Shown: in pieces, positions 29,701 through 41,700 of the stretch | Layout of the letters: each line of letters begins with the position of its first letter | Numbering within the stretch: the first letter of the stretch is position 1 | Assembly: GCF_001949145.1 (NCBI RefSeq) | Contig: NW_019091514.1 | Span: forward strand, 138,278-202,277 | Length of the DNA: 64,000 nucleotides | Reading direction: 5' to 3' | Source of the DNA: Acanthaster planci | Taxonomy: Eukaryota; Echinodermata; Asteroidea; Valvatida; Acanthasteridae | Translations under genes and position numbers: made by a program | Notes under the pieces: generated by a model | The model's database searches: none | Seen by the model: only the letters and a program-made list of their open reading frames with translations | What the model was told of the DNA's origin: nothing

Positions 29701-32700
29701 CGAGAGCTGGAGATTTGATACTGTGGCAAACAAAATCCATGGTTTTCAGAAACAATAGGGCATTACCTTAATGAGGTCAATGCCTTTAATCTGTGTTTAG
29801 TTTATTTGGCTGAAGTGTACCGTTTTCATTTGTGAAGTGTATTAGTGTGGCATTTGTATTTCAGCGGTTCGCGTAGCACTTGGATTATTAACACAGATTC
29901 AGATTTGTGTGTGTGTGTGTGGGGAGGGGGATTTTTTTCGTAACAAATCTCCTGAGGGAAAATGTCCTTTAGAAAATGGTGTGCAGTTTCAACACTCGAG
30001 TGCCATGGTATGCGTAGGGGGAATGCATAATTCAATCTTCACTTGGAGTGTACTGTAAGGCACCGTACATATAGGTCCTAGATGCAAAATTAAAAGCTTA
30101 TTAGAGGCTCCTCATAAATTGAGGGGCTTGTCCGTGTTACTATGGTAATATTGACCTCGCATCAACAACGCACCCGTGGTCATTTTTTGGGTGGACTCCG
30201 CATCGAACAAATGGAGTTTTTAATGCTGTTTACACTGCCTGGTATTCTGCAAATTTGTAGGGTTTGCTGTTTACTCTACCACAACGGTAGAAGTGACTCT
30301 CTAGAAATGCCAGAGTAGGAGCTTCTTTGCCGAAGAGAAGAGTAATTTGATTAGAAAACCAAACCAACGGAGGATGGCATTTGGATGCAGACTACATCGA
30401 ACGGTGAAAAACACTCTCTGAAATGTTTGCCTTTTAATGAAAGAGGCAGAGGGAGAAAGTTTGCGTTAATGATGTGAAACTTCCTGCGGCCATGCAAGTA
30501 TTTATCGATATGCTCTCTTGTACGTGTAAATGAATTCACGACGGTTAAACTTTAGCCAGCAGGGGAATTTGAAGTCCCATCCAGGGTGCTGTTAAGGGAC
30601 CTAGTTCTCTTCCAGGGTAGGAAGAAATGGAATGAGGCTAAATATGTGAAGCGCTTAGAGACAGTTTAACTTTTGCTAATAAATCCAACTATACTTATCC
30701 CTTGGTTTGCATAGGTAACAGTTATTCCTGGTCCCAAATGGCAAGGCTATTGCATTGCCAAGGAGGTAACTTTTTGCAGTACCATTGTTCGTTCATTCTC
30801 ACAGTAGTCTGCACTGAGTTGCAGCAATTCTGACTCCCCCAAAAATGTGAAAGCAATAGAAACTACTATGGGAACCGCTGGGAACACAAGTGTTCCCTTG
30901 TGTAGACTTCAAAATGTGCCGAAAGTCAGCATATTTTGCACGTCAGCACATTAAGTTAGAGCTTAAACATAGAGGAACTAACGTTTCAATCCCTCAAGAC
31001 CGTTTTCAAAGGCGTTATATCCTTTAATTTAAGTAGAACTTGCTTCATAAATTTTCGCCCTGGTACTTCTGTTTATTGGTTCTTCACAATGATTTGGATT
31101 CGTGTAAATGCTTCTTTTGAATCTTTGTAAATGTGTAGATTGTTGTAAAGTTCTGTTTTTTTCTATCTGAAGTGCAGAGAATATCATATGATCTAATGAC
31201 ACAGTTGGCGGAATAATTGTTTATAAGTTTATTCAACTTTGGGGATTGTTCATTCATTAGAAATGTAGGCTATAAATTCTTATTTTGTGATTTTTCAGAT
31301 GGTTAGACTCGTCCAAGTCCCTCATGGAGCAGGGAATCCAAGAGAATGACACCTTGATGCTTCGCTTCAAGTATTTTGCCTTCTATGACTTGGACCCCAA
31401 GCAGGACGGAGTCCGAATCAACCAGATCTACGAGCAGGCTAAGTGGGGGCTCCTCAATGAGGAGATAGACTGCACAGATGAAGAGATGATCATGTTTGCT
31501 GCCTTACAGGTAAGTCAGAAAAACGTGGAAAAAACAATGCTTACAGGTATGATGTGCCTTGAATGGTGTTAGGTTTGACTATTGGATCGGTGCATGAACT
31601 GAAGAGGGCAGTGTGGAACCTTCTGGTTCCTGGTGGGTCAGTTGTAATCTTAACTGTGAAAGGAGTGGGAGCCAGTTAATAAGTTTGGAGATTTGTGTGC
31701 ATTGAAATGTCACTCACTTACTGTTGTGTACTAGGAAATAGTTTGTTATTGACAGTGTTGATTGCAGATTTACCACAGACGATCATGTCAATGGTCAGGT
31801 CTTGAGCTTCTTACATGGAGCATGCTTATAAAGCCAGCAGTTTCTCAGACCAGCTGATGCCAGGAAAACAAAAGTATGAGTATTACTTCTTTTATTTCAA
31901 AATACCTGTTGACCAATCAGAGTTGAAATCTCCCTTTTTCCTATCTGCCACAGTTGCAAGTGAATCTCCAGGCCCAGATGCCCCAGCCTGACCGGAAGCT
32001 GTACAAGAGGGTCAAGATGACATCGACAAGGCCCTGACAAACCTGCAGGTGTCGTTAGAGGGCAGTTCAATCACCACCGGTCAGGTATGGCTGTAATCCC
32101 TCGCCTGGTATTCTTCAGTTTTAACCCCTTTTTAGTCTTTGGCCAGGATTTCCTGAATTCTGTCACACATGGCAAAACTCTTTGTACTGTACACCTAACC
32201 AGTTTTCAAGATGTTGTGGTAAACTGTGTGTTACATGTAAATGCGTAGAACGCCACTCAAAAGCTAAGCAGTAACTTAAACTCGTTAGGGATCAGTTTTT
32301 TTTAATGTGATTCCCAATAAATACAATTCATATGATGTACAAAATGATGTACAAAAGCTAGTACTGCAGTTAGAATCCTGCAGTCTCCTGAAGACGGACA
32401 GAGTACACTGTTCGAAACGTCGAGTTATTCCCCGGTTCTTCTCAGAACCACACATACTCAAAGAAGAGATAAATACATGGTGTTACCGCAATCTGTACTA
32501 TAGATCTAAGCTGGAAAGAGTTGACGTGGTTGATGAGTTTGCATGAGAAAGGACTGGTGTATCTTGTGACTGGCAAAATAAAGTGTGTGTGTGTTTTTAG
32601 CACCATGATACATTTCTCAGCCAAGGGACAAGTGTGCACGCACTCAGCATGCAACCCTTCTTCACAGTAAATTCAATAGCCCATAGCTTATTTGTATGGG

Positions 32701-35700
32701 CTTAATGCATCTCATGTGCAGAGTGCAGATTATAAAAGTTGGGTTTCCTGGTTGTAACGTACACAACAAAACTTTTTGTAACCCATCCTGTTTCCTTTGT
32801 TGTTTTTTTAATTTTTTTGCAGAGTGACATCACAACAGTTCCTGAGTTGTGCGACAACCTGCGCTTCTTCAGGTTAGTGAAGACGGCCGTCTTATTTTAC
32901 CTCATTCTGTAGCCTTATATCAGACCCTGGATTTCTAACCAATGGTCACATGACTGAACAAGGGTACTGGTTTGTTTTGTGATGAGGGTAGGATTTGCAG
33001 AGGTATGTGTTGAGTTGCTTCAGGAAAAAGAAGAAAGCAGAAACTTCTGTTGATAAAGAATGGGCCAACATGTTTTATTGCAAACGGAAAACTGTCAAAA
33101 AGATGTGCTATCAAGGGATGTTCGGATGCATGAGCGTAACTTTGGTCAGGGTTCATGTCAAGTCACAAGTTGGTTGTAAATAGTTTTTATCTTCAGGACT
33201 TCATGAAACAAAACCCTTTTGTTGCCAAATGTCAGTAAATCATAGTCCTTGATGGACTGGGAAATAAGCTCCAGGAAGTGTTGAAAGACATACCGCCCCA
33301 TTATCTTGTTTTGTGATAGAAGGGGCACAGGCCTACGTGCGCAAGCTAAGGGTGTCGTCATTTGAGATTTCGAAAGTTTGGACACATGCCCAAGATTTAT
33401 TGAGGATTTACTTTGGTCCTTTTTATCTAAGTCTCTAGAGGAGTTCTTCCACATTTCTTTCTTTGTCCTCTTTTAAAGGATTCTTGTCTACATTTTAGCA
33501 AAATAAATGAATTTGCTTTTGTTTGACTTTATCTCTCTTCAAAAATAACATTTGTCATAGGTTGAAACCTGGAGCCAGTGTTTTGAGTGGGAAAAGGCTA
33601 ATACATAGGAATCGGTGCATAGGTCAGAGAAAGGATGGTCTGTAGTTTTGTACTTGTATGTTTACAATCACATAAAATGACAACTGTGTAGTGAGACTGT
33701 AGCCGTTATTTTGTCAAACCTAGACACCACATTGTGGGACAAATTGTCTCCAGAATTATGAGGGATTGTTGTCAATATGACGATAAAATTACTTGTTTGT
33801 TATGCAACCAGGGATCATAGCAGCCATGTCAGGGAGATGAATGCCTGCTTACATGTGGTTGTGCCTTAGATGTTCTTACCAAACCCCAGCTGCCGATCCG
33901 GAAGAGCCTCGCCAACAGGGTTTCTCATGAATAGCTCATGATTAAATGGAATAGAACGTGCTCTGAATGTACAGTTTATTGATGTGGTATAATGACATCT
34001 AACTGTCCTGTAGAGAGAAACGCTCTCTGAAGTGTCACGACACAGACAATATCACTCGCAACAGGTCATGCAATATTGCTTGGATTAGCTTACCGAGGAG
34101 CAAGGATGTCTGGCAACCCTCTCCCCCCCCATGATATAATTGCCCTCGCTCCTTTATTGATCGCCGTGCTCTCACCAGGACGGCTTGTGTAAACGACACC
34201 GGAGATGCAACATCATCATTGCGATTTAACCCTGCGTAACGCGCTCCCAGCTCAGATGGGACCTGGACTTCACTGACGGTGCTCAGGCTGAGTGCGGTCA
34301 GCAGCTGGATGTCCCTGTGACATACATACCAGGTGTGGGCTGCGAGGAGGAGCAGACATGAGTGACCTTAAACCAAAACACATCAAAAGTGACTCGTCAG
34401 TACACCCTCGGCTTGTGCTGAGCAATTATTTTTGCATAGCACCTCTGTGTCATTCAAGTCCACTTTCTTAAATTTTCAGGATCATGCATTTTGCATTGAT
34501 ATGATCAGATCAGCTTGGGAAAATTCCATGTATGAGGAAATTGCACTGTAAAATGTATATGAAATGGTCAGGCTATTAAGCAAAAGTTTGAGCAGAGCAC
34601 CGGTTGCAACCAGGGGATTTAACTCACATCTCAGCTGGTTACCTACAGATGTGTTTGCTCAGCAAAATTTTTTGTGCTCAGCTAAACTTTCTGCTGTTAA
34701 CACAATAGCATCAGGAACCTCGCCCGTTTGGTCATTTTTGCTGACAAATTACAAAAAATAAAAACCTGCTTTGCTGTGTTCCAACATCTGATACTTCATG
34801 TAGCTTTCCGGAGCTTCTATCATCAATTGGCACAAAGATTTATTAGACTGTATTTTTTATGTTTATCTTTTGAAATGGCTATTTCACCTGTTATGAAATA
34901 TCCAGTGTGCGAAGCAAACCTGAAGCGACGTTCATGACCGAAATTCCCACTGGGGAGTTTGCTTGATGACATCAATGTGTTCCGCTGAGAAATGTGGGAA
35001 TTTCTTTGGGCTGTGAGTTGTTAAAAAAAAAAGGGAGGGAGACCGCTCAGTGCCAATACCGCCTGTGATTTATAATTGAAGAGGCAATACGTGGGAGAGT
35101 ACACATTCATAGACAGGCCATCGGCTGTAATTGATTGTAACTGAATGCTGTGGCTTACGTTCTGCTGTCACGAAATTAGTTTCATTATTTAAAGTGCAAG
35201 TGTAATAGTATCAGTATCACAAAACTGACCTTTAAAAAAGAAAAACGTTCAGTGGGCGATTTTTGACAGAGTGAGATAGGTAAATTACGTTGCTCAGATT
35301 GTTGTGATCCACAGACAAAACTTGTCAAGTGTGCTGTATTTATGACATCTTGGGGAAAAAAAATGAAAAAAGTTTACTGGGTGGATCTTCCAGGCAGTCA
35401 GTAGAAGCTGTATTTGGTAAGTTTAGTGTTCATATTTCGAGTTTGCTAGTAGTCTTGGAATATTCCAAATTGGGGGCAAAGTGAGGAAAAACCATGAAAG
35501 TTGCAAACTGGAAACAACCGTGCCCAAGCTTGTCCCTGAAGTCCATGTAAAAAGTTCACATTCAAATGTTGACATTCAAGAAAATTAGGGAGGGAAGCCA
35601 TGATCTAATGTTGCATCTGCTCTAGTCTGGGGTTCATCTTTCAAGCGCATCACGTCTGGTGCTGAGCGGTGAAGCCAGCAACTTGCTATCTTGGCCCAGC

Positions 35701-38700
35701 ATGCTCTGCCCGCATGGCCGGGGGGCATCCTCTGCAGCTGAACGGAACCTAGAAGAAGAAAAAAGATTCATTACACCGGGGATCCTGCGGGAGATCCTTA
35801 TGAAGTGCAGGCACACATACTGAGCTGATGATGAGCTGGGATGTTTAATGCGGGGACATGAATTAACTCACGTATTGTGGGGGGGGGGGATGAAGGGGGT
35901 TAACTTCTGAAGCTCTGTGAGCCAGGATGGATGGAGATAGGGTAGGCATCCTGTGCTGGTGTTCAGGAAAGTGTAACTGAGTCAAACCATGGTTAAAGGT
36001 GGCTGGTGTAGAAATTATGTTTTGGAATTGAAATGCCATTGTTGAAATTGTTTTTAAAAAGAACAAATCATAAGAAGCCCATTCTCAGCTTTCATCTTGA
36101 TAAGATTTTTTGGTAACGTCTCTGTGCTAAGTGAAGCATTTCTTTGTTCAACCCATTTTAGTTTGCTGACATTCACCAATGGCATTTATACTTTGTAACT
36201 TAAATGTGTTTGTCCATAGCTGCGTGGTCTCACCAGTCAAGTGCTGTTTTTTCCTAGCTTGGTTTATAGATTTATCTGCCCATAATCACATGATCTGGCT
36301 AATCATGTGACCCTGGGGAGAATTTTCAAGGGGATAGTGTGCAGCAGCTCAGGTTGAAAGAGTCTGGGGGTACTGACTCTGGGGAGGAAAAGTTGGTCCT
36401 GTTTCTGTACCACATTCAGATGCAGGGTCTCCTAGTTATAGATGTTTCATGCTGTGAAGCAGACCTTTGGATTAAATGAGCAGATTTCTTTGAAGGTGTA
36501 TGGTGGTGACTGCACATAATCCCAAGCTGCTTGGACACATGTGTTTTTATCATCAGTCAGTGTCATGTAACTGGATATTTCACAACATGGATCATCCGTG
36601 TTCGGTCCTGTGAGAATGCTTTTATGTTGTAATGATTATCTTTTGTCAGCAGGAATCAATCTTGTAGGTGATGGAGGTTGGAGGGCATGACTTCTAACCC
36701 TTGTTTGCCTCATTTGCCCAACTACATTGTACGCACCCGGTAGTAAAGCCACTTGAAAAACCTCTAAGCCAATATTGATTGATAAAAACCTGGCATTGAT
36801 TGTAGACTAATCATGTTTTGGTCTGACAGCAGTCAAACTAAAGATTTCTCTCACAAGCTGGTCCCAAAATTATTCCAAGTAGTTGCACTTTCCAACTGTC
36901 ATTGGAATTGCAAGACACTGTTTCACCCTAAGTGTAGTGCTCTAATCCTTCTTTGTTTTCATTTCGCTGTTTGGTCGATTTTGTGAGCTAGCTCCAGCAC
37001 AACCCTGGAGGGTGTAATTTCCCCTCTGTTCCCCTGGAGTTTTGTCTAGCAGAAGTCAAATAAATACCATGCCCTGATTATTTGGGTGTTGGTTGCTGCT
37101 TCTGGTGATAGATAGGCCCCAACAGAAGGAACTGTTGAAGGATGATGAAAATCCAACTATTTCCCCTGGAAGAAAATCCTCAAATGAAAAAGTCTGGCTG
37201 GTTCAGTGTCTGTTCTGTTTATTTGTCTTGGAATATTAAAATTCTCGCTCGAAATTGTTCATGAGATATAAATCTTATATCTTGCGAGCTTTCAAGGAAT
37301 GAGATGTTCACTGATCTGTATGCTTTGAACCTGAAGTGGGTCACCATCCAGGGCATAATTGAGTATGCCAATATCAGATTCATTTATCCGAATATTGAAA
37401 CAAACTCAATTATCGCAATATGTTGTAGTCCTCGCCATGCACACACTGTGGTGTTTATTTGACTGAAATGCAAGCGAGATGTGGTGCATGTAAGATGTGC
37501 AAAATGTACAATTTACTGCAGTTCAGGATGAATTGTCATGTCATTGTGTTGTCACTATGGAGCTGCCAATCAGCTTGGAGGATTCAAATTTGTTTGAAGA
37601 TTCCAGAATGTTGTTTGTTGTTGCTTGCTTTGCAGGTGATATTCATGTTGCAATCTTTGTAACTTCAATTGTTTGACTCAAAAACATGTAACTTGTCTAT
37701 ACAACTTGTTTCCTAAAAGTCAAAATAAATAGAACAAAATAATGAAGCCATGAAAAAGGAAGAACAGTACATAGAACTAATGTTATCAAGAGGCACAAAA
37801 GCTGTTTTGAGGGAAACCACAATAACATGGGGATGGAACATGTTCCTGGGCTTGTCTGAATTCTGTAGCAGTCAGTATTTTGGTAGAGCAACTCATTGAC
37901 ACATGCTGCTGAAGACAAGCCCCAGGGGAGTGGTGGGTATTTATAGGCTGTCAGGTCTGCATTCCTCACCCAGTGAAGCTACCATCACACCCCCCCCCAC
38001 CATTTATCATATAATTGCTGGGGCTTGGTTTACCACAAGTTTACTCAGAGTTTGTGATGGTTGTGTGGGTTCTGTGACCTTTGACATTCCAGTGACACAG
38101 TTTGTGTCCTCTGTTGCACTCAGTGGGTGTGACCAATTTAATGCAGTTGCCCAGCAGGAAATGTTGTTAAGCAAGTTTTGCCTAGCGAAAGTCTTGTGAG
38201 AAAGCACAAGTCTACTTAGAAAGCTCAAGTCTACTCAGAACTAGTCCAAAGTAATTTACAGTGTCATAAAATGCCTGTTAAACTTGTATTTGTTGTGTTT
38301 TAATGAAATTACTCTGCTGAGTGGGTCAGTGAAATTTGCTCCAGCAGTCAACTAAAAAGGAGTTAATCAAAACAACGTGATCGTTATTTTGAATTCTGTG
38401 AAAGTTTTGTGATAACATTCTGGAAAGAGATTACCTTGAATGCATCATAAGCAGACTGCTTGTTGGAGAATCCGTGAATAAACACTCGACGTTTCGCTTT
38501 CATGTAGTGAGGTTCATCTTCAGGGGAAGTGGTGGACTCCTCACTCAACATTTCTGAAGATGATCAGAACATGCAGATTAAATGTTGAGTCTTTCATATT
38601 GCTTCAGCAAATACTTTGCAATGTACTGTAATTTTCAACCACATGGTACTTGAAATGCTGCTTTCATTTTTAATGTGTTTGATTTTTTTGTCTCAATAGG

Positions 38701-41700
38701 CCAAAGAAACTGACTTTGAAGGGCTACAAGCGAGGGTATTTCATCTTCAGAGACACGCATCTGACGCAGTACAAGGCACAAGAGGACAACCATGGGCCAC
38801 CTGTGCAAACGCTCAACCTTAGCGGTATGCTACTTACGGAGTCTTTAGTAATACCTTATTCTTATTCATGATGTACAAAGGACCCAATGTCATGTCAGTC
38901 TGAGAGTTTGTAGAGCAAGTGACTTGGGGTACGGCAGTGCTGATAGAGCCAAGCTCTCACTCCTGCATTGTTTTTGAATGAACTACGCCACACTTTATTT
39001 CAAGTGTGCACTGTTGATATTCCAAACTGGCTCATTTTTCTTGTCATTTAGTTTCGATGGCCAAGTGTTGTTTTACTGTTTAGGGAGAACTTGTTGCTTT
39101 AGTTTGAATACTAAAGGTCCATGTACCGGTAACGTTCTGTAGCCAAATGTTAAAACAGAGATTGGGAAATTATCAATGATGGCATTTTTAAATGGGTATA
39201 AACTCCATACACGGGCAGCTGATGGTACTGTGTGATCACTCAATAGAGCTAATTTTCATCTGAATGTGTACAAAAATCAAAGAATTTTCACGCTGGCACT
39301 TGATGCACAGTAGGCAATGGTGTTCTGTTGCGTGTCATTTCTTTCTGTCATTGTTGAGGGTATGACTTGTGCATGGAGGTTACAGGTTCAAGTTCACTGT
39401 ACTTTGATGAAGGGTACCTGTTTTGACAATCACAGTTACATTATTCACAAGTATTCTGTCAATCATGCGTACATAAATTTTATGAACAGGTGCTTCACGC
39501 TTCTACACATTTGGTTAAAAGAGGAATGTGTTCACCTTCTGTGCTCAATTAATTTTTCCTTTATTGGCTGTCGTAAGTAGATGGCACATCACCATATACA
39601 GTACCCATGCAGTCCAAAATGTTGAATTTCTTGTAACTGTACTCTCTTAAGACCATCCTGCCTCTGTGTTTGTAAAACATTGTGGATAAAGCAGTTGTGT
39701 GTGATATCCCACGAGGGAAATCTGACATTGTCATTGCACTGTTTGCTTGATTAAATGCAGTGTCCATGGGATACTAACACCTTTGAACACAACTACAGTA
39801 ATAGACTTCTAATAGAGGTTAATGTCTTCCAATGTGCTGTGTTTCTTGTGAAAGCACCCTTTTGTCAGATCGTATCTCAGGGGGAATTTCCAATTTGATC
39901 ACTTATTTGAAAAGCTTCAGACGGTTAAGTTGCAATTGCATGTGGTGTGGTTGATCCTCGATGACAGCTATTCACGAGGAAAGGGAAAGATTGAAACCTC
40001 GTGGGAGAAATGAGTTTAGAAAATACACAGACGATTTCCTTTTTCTGTATTGAAAGTATCTTGCAGCTTGGAATTTGCTTATTTGTCATGATTTCTAGTT
40101 GTTGTGCAGAAAAGTGACATTAAAGGGAGGGAAAATAAAGCAAGAGAAAAGCAAAGAGCGCATGCGTGTATCTCTCAAGTCAGACCTTTTGCTTCCATTT
40201 TTCGGGGGGAGGGATCTGAGCTTGGTACTTTCAACATGCACCATCTGTCGGCCCATTTTCCAAATATACTCATCTCTTCTATGTAACATCATCTTTCCAA
40301 CGCGTGTCCCAAGCCACTGAAACTACTCTGATACATTTCCTCATCATCACACTTGACACATTTTGAGACGAGTTGATACGAAAGCTGTGCATATGTTTAT
40401 TGATGCATCAATTTCGTCTTCGCCCGTGCAGGTTGTGAGGTGTCACATGAAGTCAGCATACCCCATGACAAGTACGGCATCAAACTGTTGGCCAAGGCCC
40501 CGGAGGGACCCATAGAGTTGTGGCTGCGGTGCGAATCCGTAAGTTAGACAAGAGGCACAGATGGATAGCCAGGGAGATTAACATTCAGAGACATGGACAG
40601 ATACTGAGGCATAGTTACCCACAGAAGATTTCTGTCTTACCCTTCTCGTCTCAAATATGCAAATTAATCTTAAAAGAGTTAGGGGTTTTTTTTTACCGTC
40701 TCACCACTGGGGGATGGGTATGTTGGGGTTGAATTTCACCTCTCCTAGGAACTGGGCTGTCCCACGTCCAGTCTTGCTTAGTAAGTTGCATTCAGGTATG
40801 AGCATCATTTCAAACCATGTACAAGACACTTTGTAGTGACAAATATGACTACATTTACTTGTGAGTGTTAGAACTAGTTGGAATGCCGCTACTCTAATTG
40901 ATTGGTTTTCGTTGGGGTATTATAAATCCCTGGTATAGTCCTAAACTCTACAGTAGTGCGAATACAAAAGCCCTCTATCTGGTTGGATTTTAGTAGTACT
41001 ATGGTACAACCCTTTGGTGATGGTACCAACACCTGAGGTACAAGTATTGTGATTACTGAAACTCTGTGGTTGGTCTTTAGAAGTACGACAATCCTTACGT
41101 CTTGTCACTTTTGCTATGAGACTACAACCCATGGGTGTACATGTACTTGTGTAAATCTAATGTAAACGGGTACTTGAGAACAAGGTTGAGTGCTGCAACA
41201 CTGTCTCTGATGCACACACACAAGTGCAACTTCAAGGTGGAGCAACACAGAAAGAGATAAGAGAGGTACTTCCATGGACAGAAATGCGAACAGGGTTAGA
41301 GGAAGAAACTGAGACAGTAAGCAACCCAGATACAGGCAGATACAGGTAGAGACTGATGGAATGTGCTCTGCTGAGAGATAGTGAGATCTGGCAATGACAG
41401 ATGCCGCGGTTTAGAGGAATGATGTAGAAATGTTGCCTCAGTTCACTTTCGTTGTTGAAATATCTGACTGGCCATGTTCCCTTCAGCTATTGCAGTGCAC
41501 ACTAATTGATTGGATAATGTCAAGTGGATTTGGCATTGTGACATGACGTAACATTCCAACTGATAATAAGTGATGTGTAATCTAAGGTCGGAAGTATGTT
41601 TGCCAGGTTAATGTCTCTGATTTTCCCCAAAATGTAGAGATGCTTTCTCACATGACCTGTTGAAAAAAGGTGGATCATCGCCCAAGCTTGGTTGTTCATA

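Larger units (their letters stand above)
6612..31298 (+). other. 24.7 kb kindlin intron
   Basis: No coding exon is recognisable. It holds the assembly gap, hairpins at 11876-11934 and 12268-12352, MITE-like elements at 17531-17760 and 20075-20383, and a 24-base tandem duplication at 19071-19118. GC-richer stretches poor in repeat words lie at about 21100-21380, 22080-22760 and 30170-30560 and resemble conserved non-coding DNA. An intron this long between two obligatory F1 exons is a likely home for enhancers, but this is inference. Confidence 0.6.

Noticed and set aside
29906-29925. GT dinucleotide run
   Set aside because: It is a short simple repeat of no special interest.
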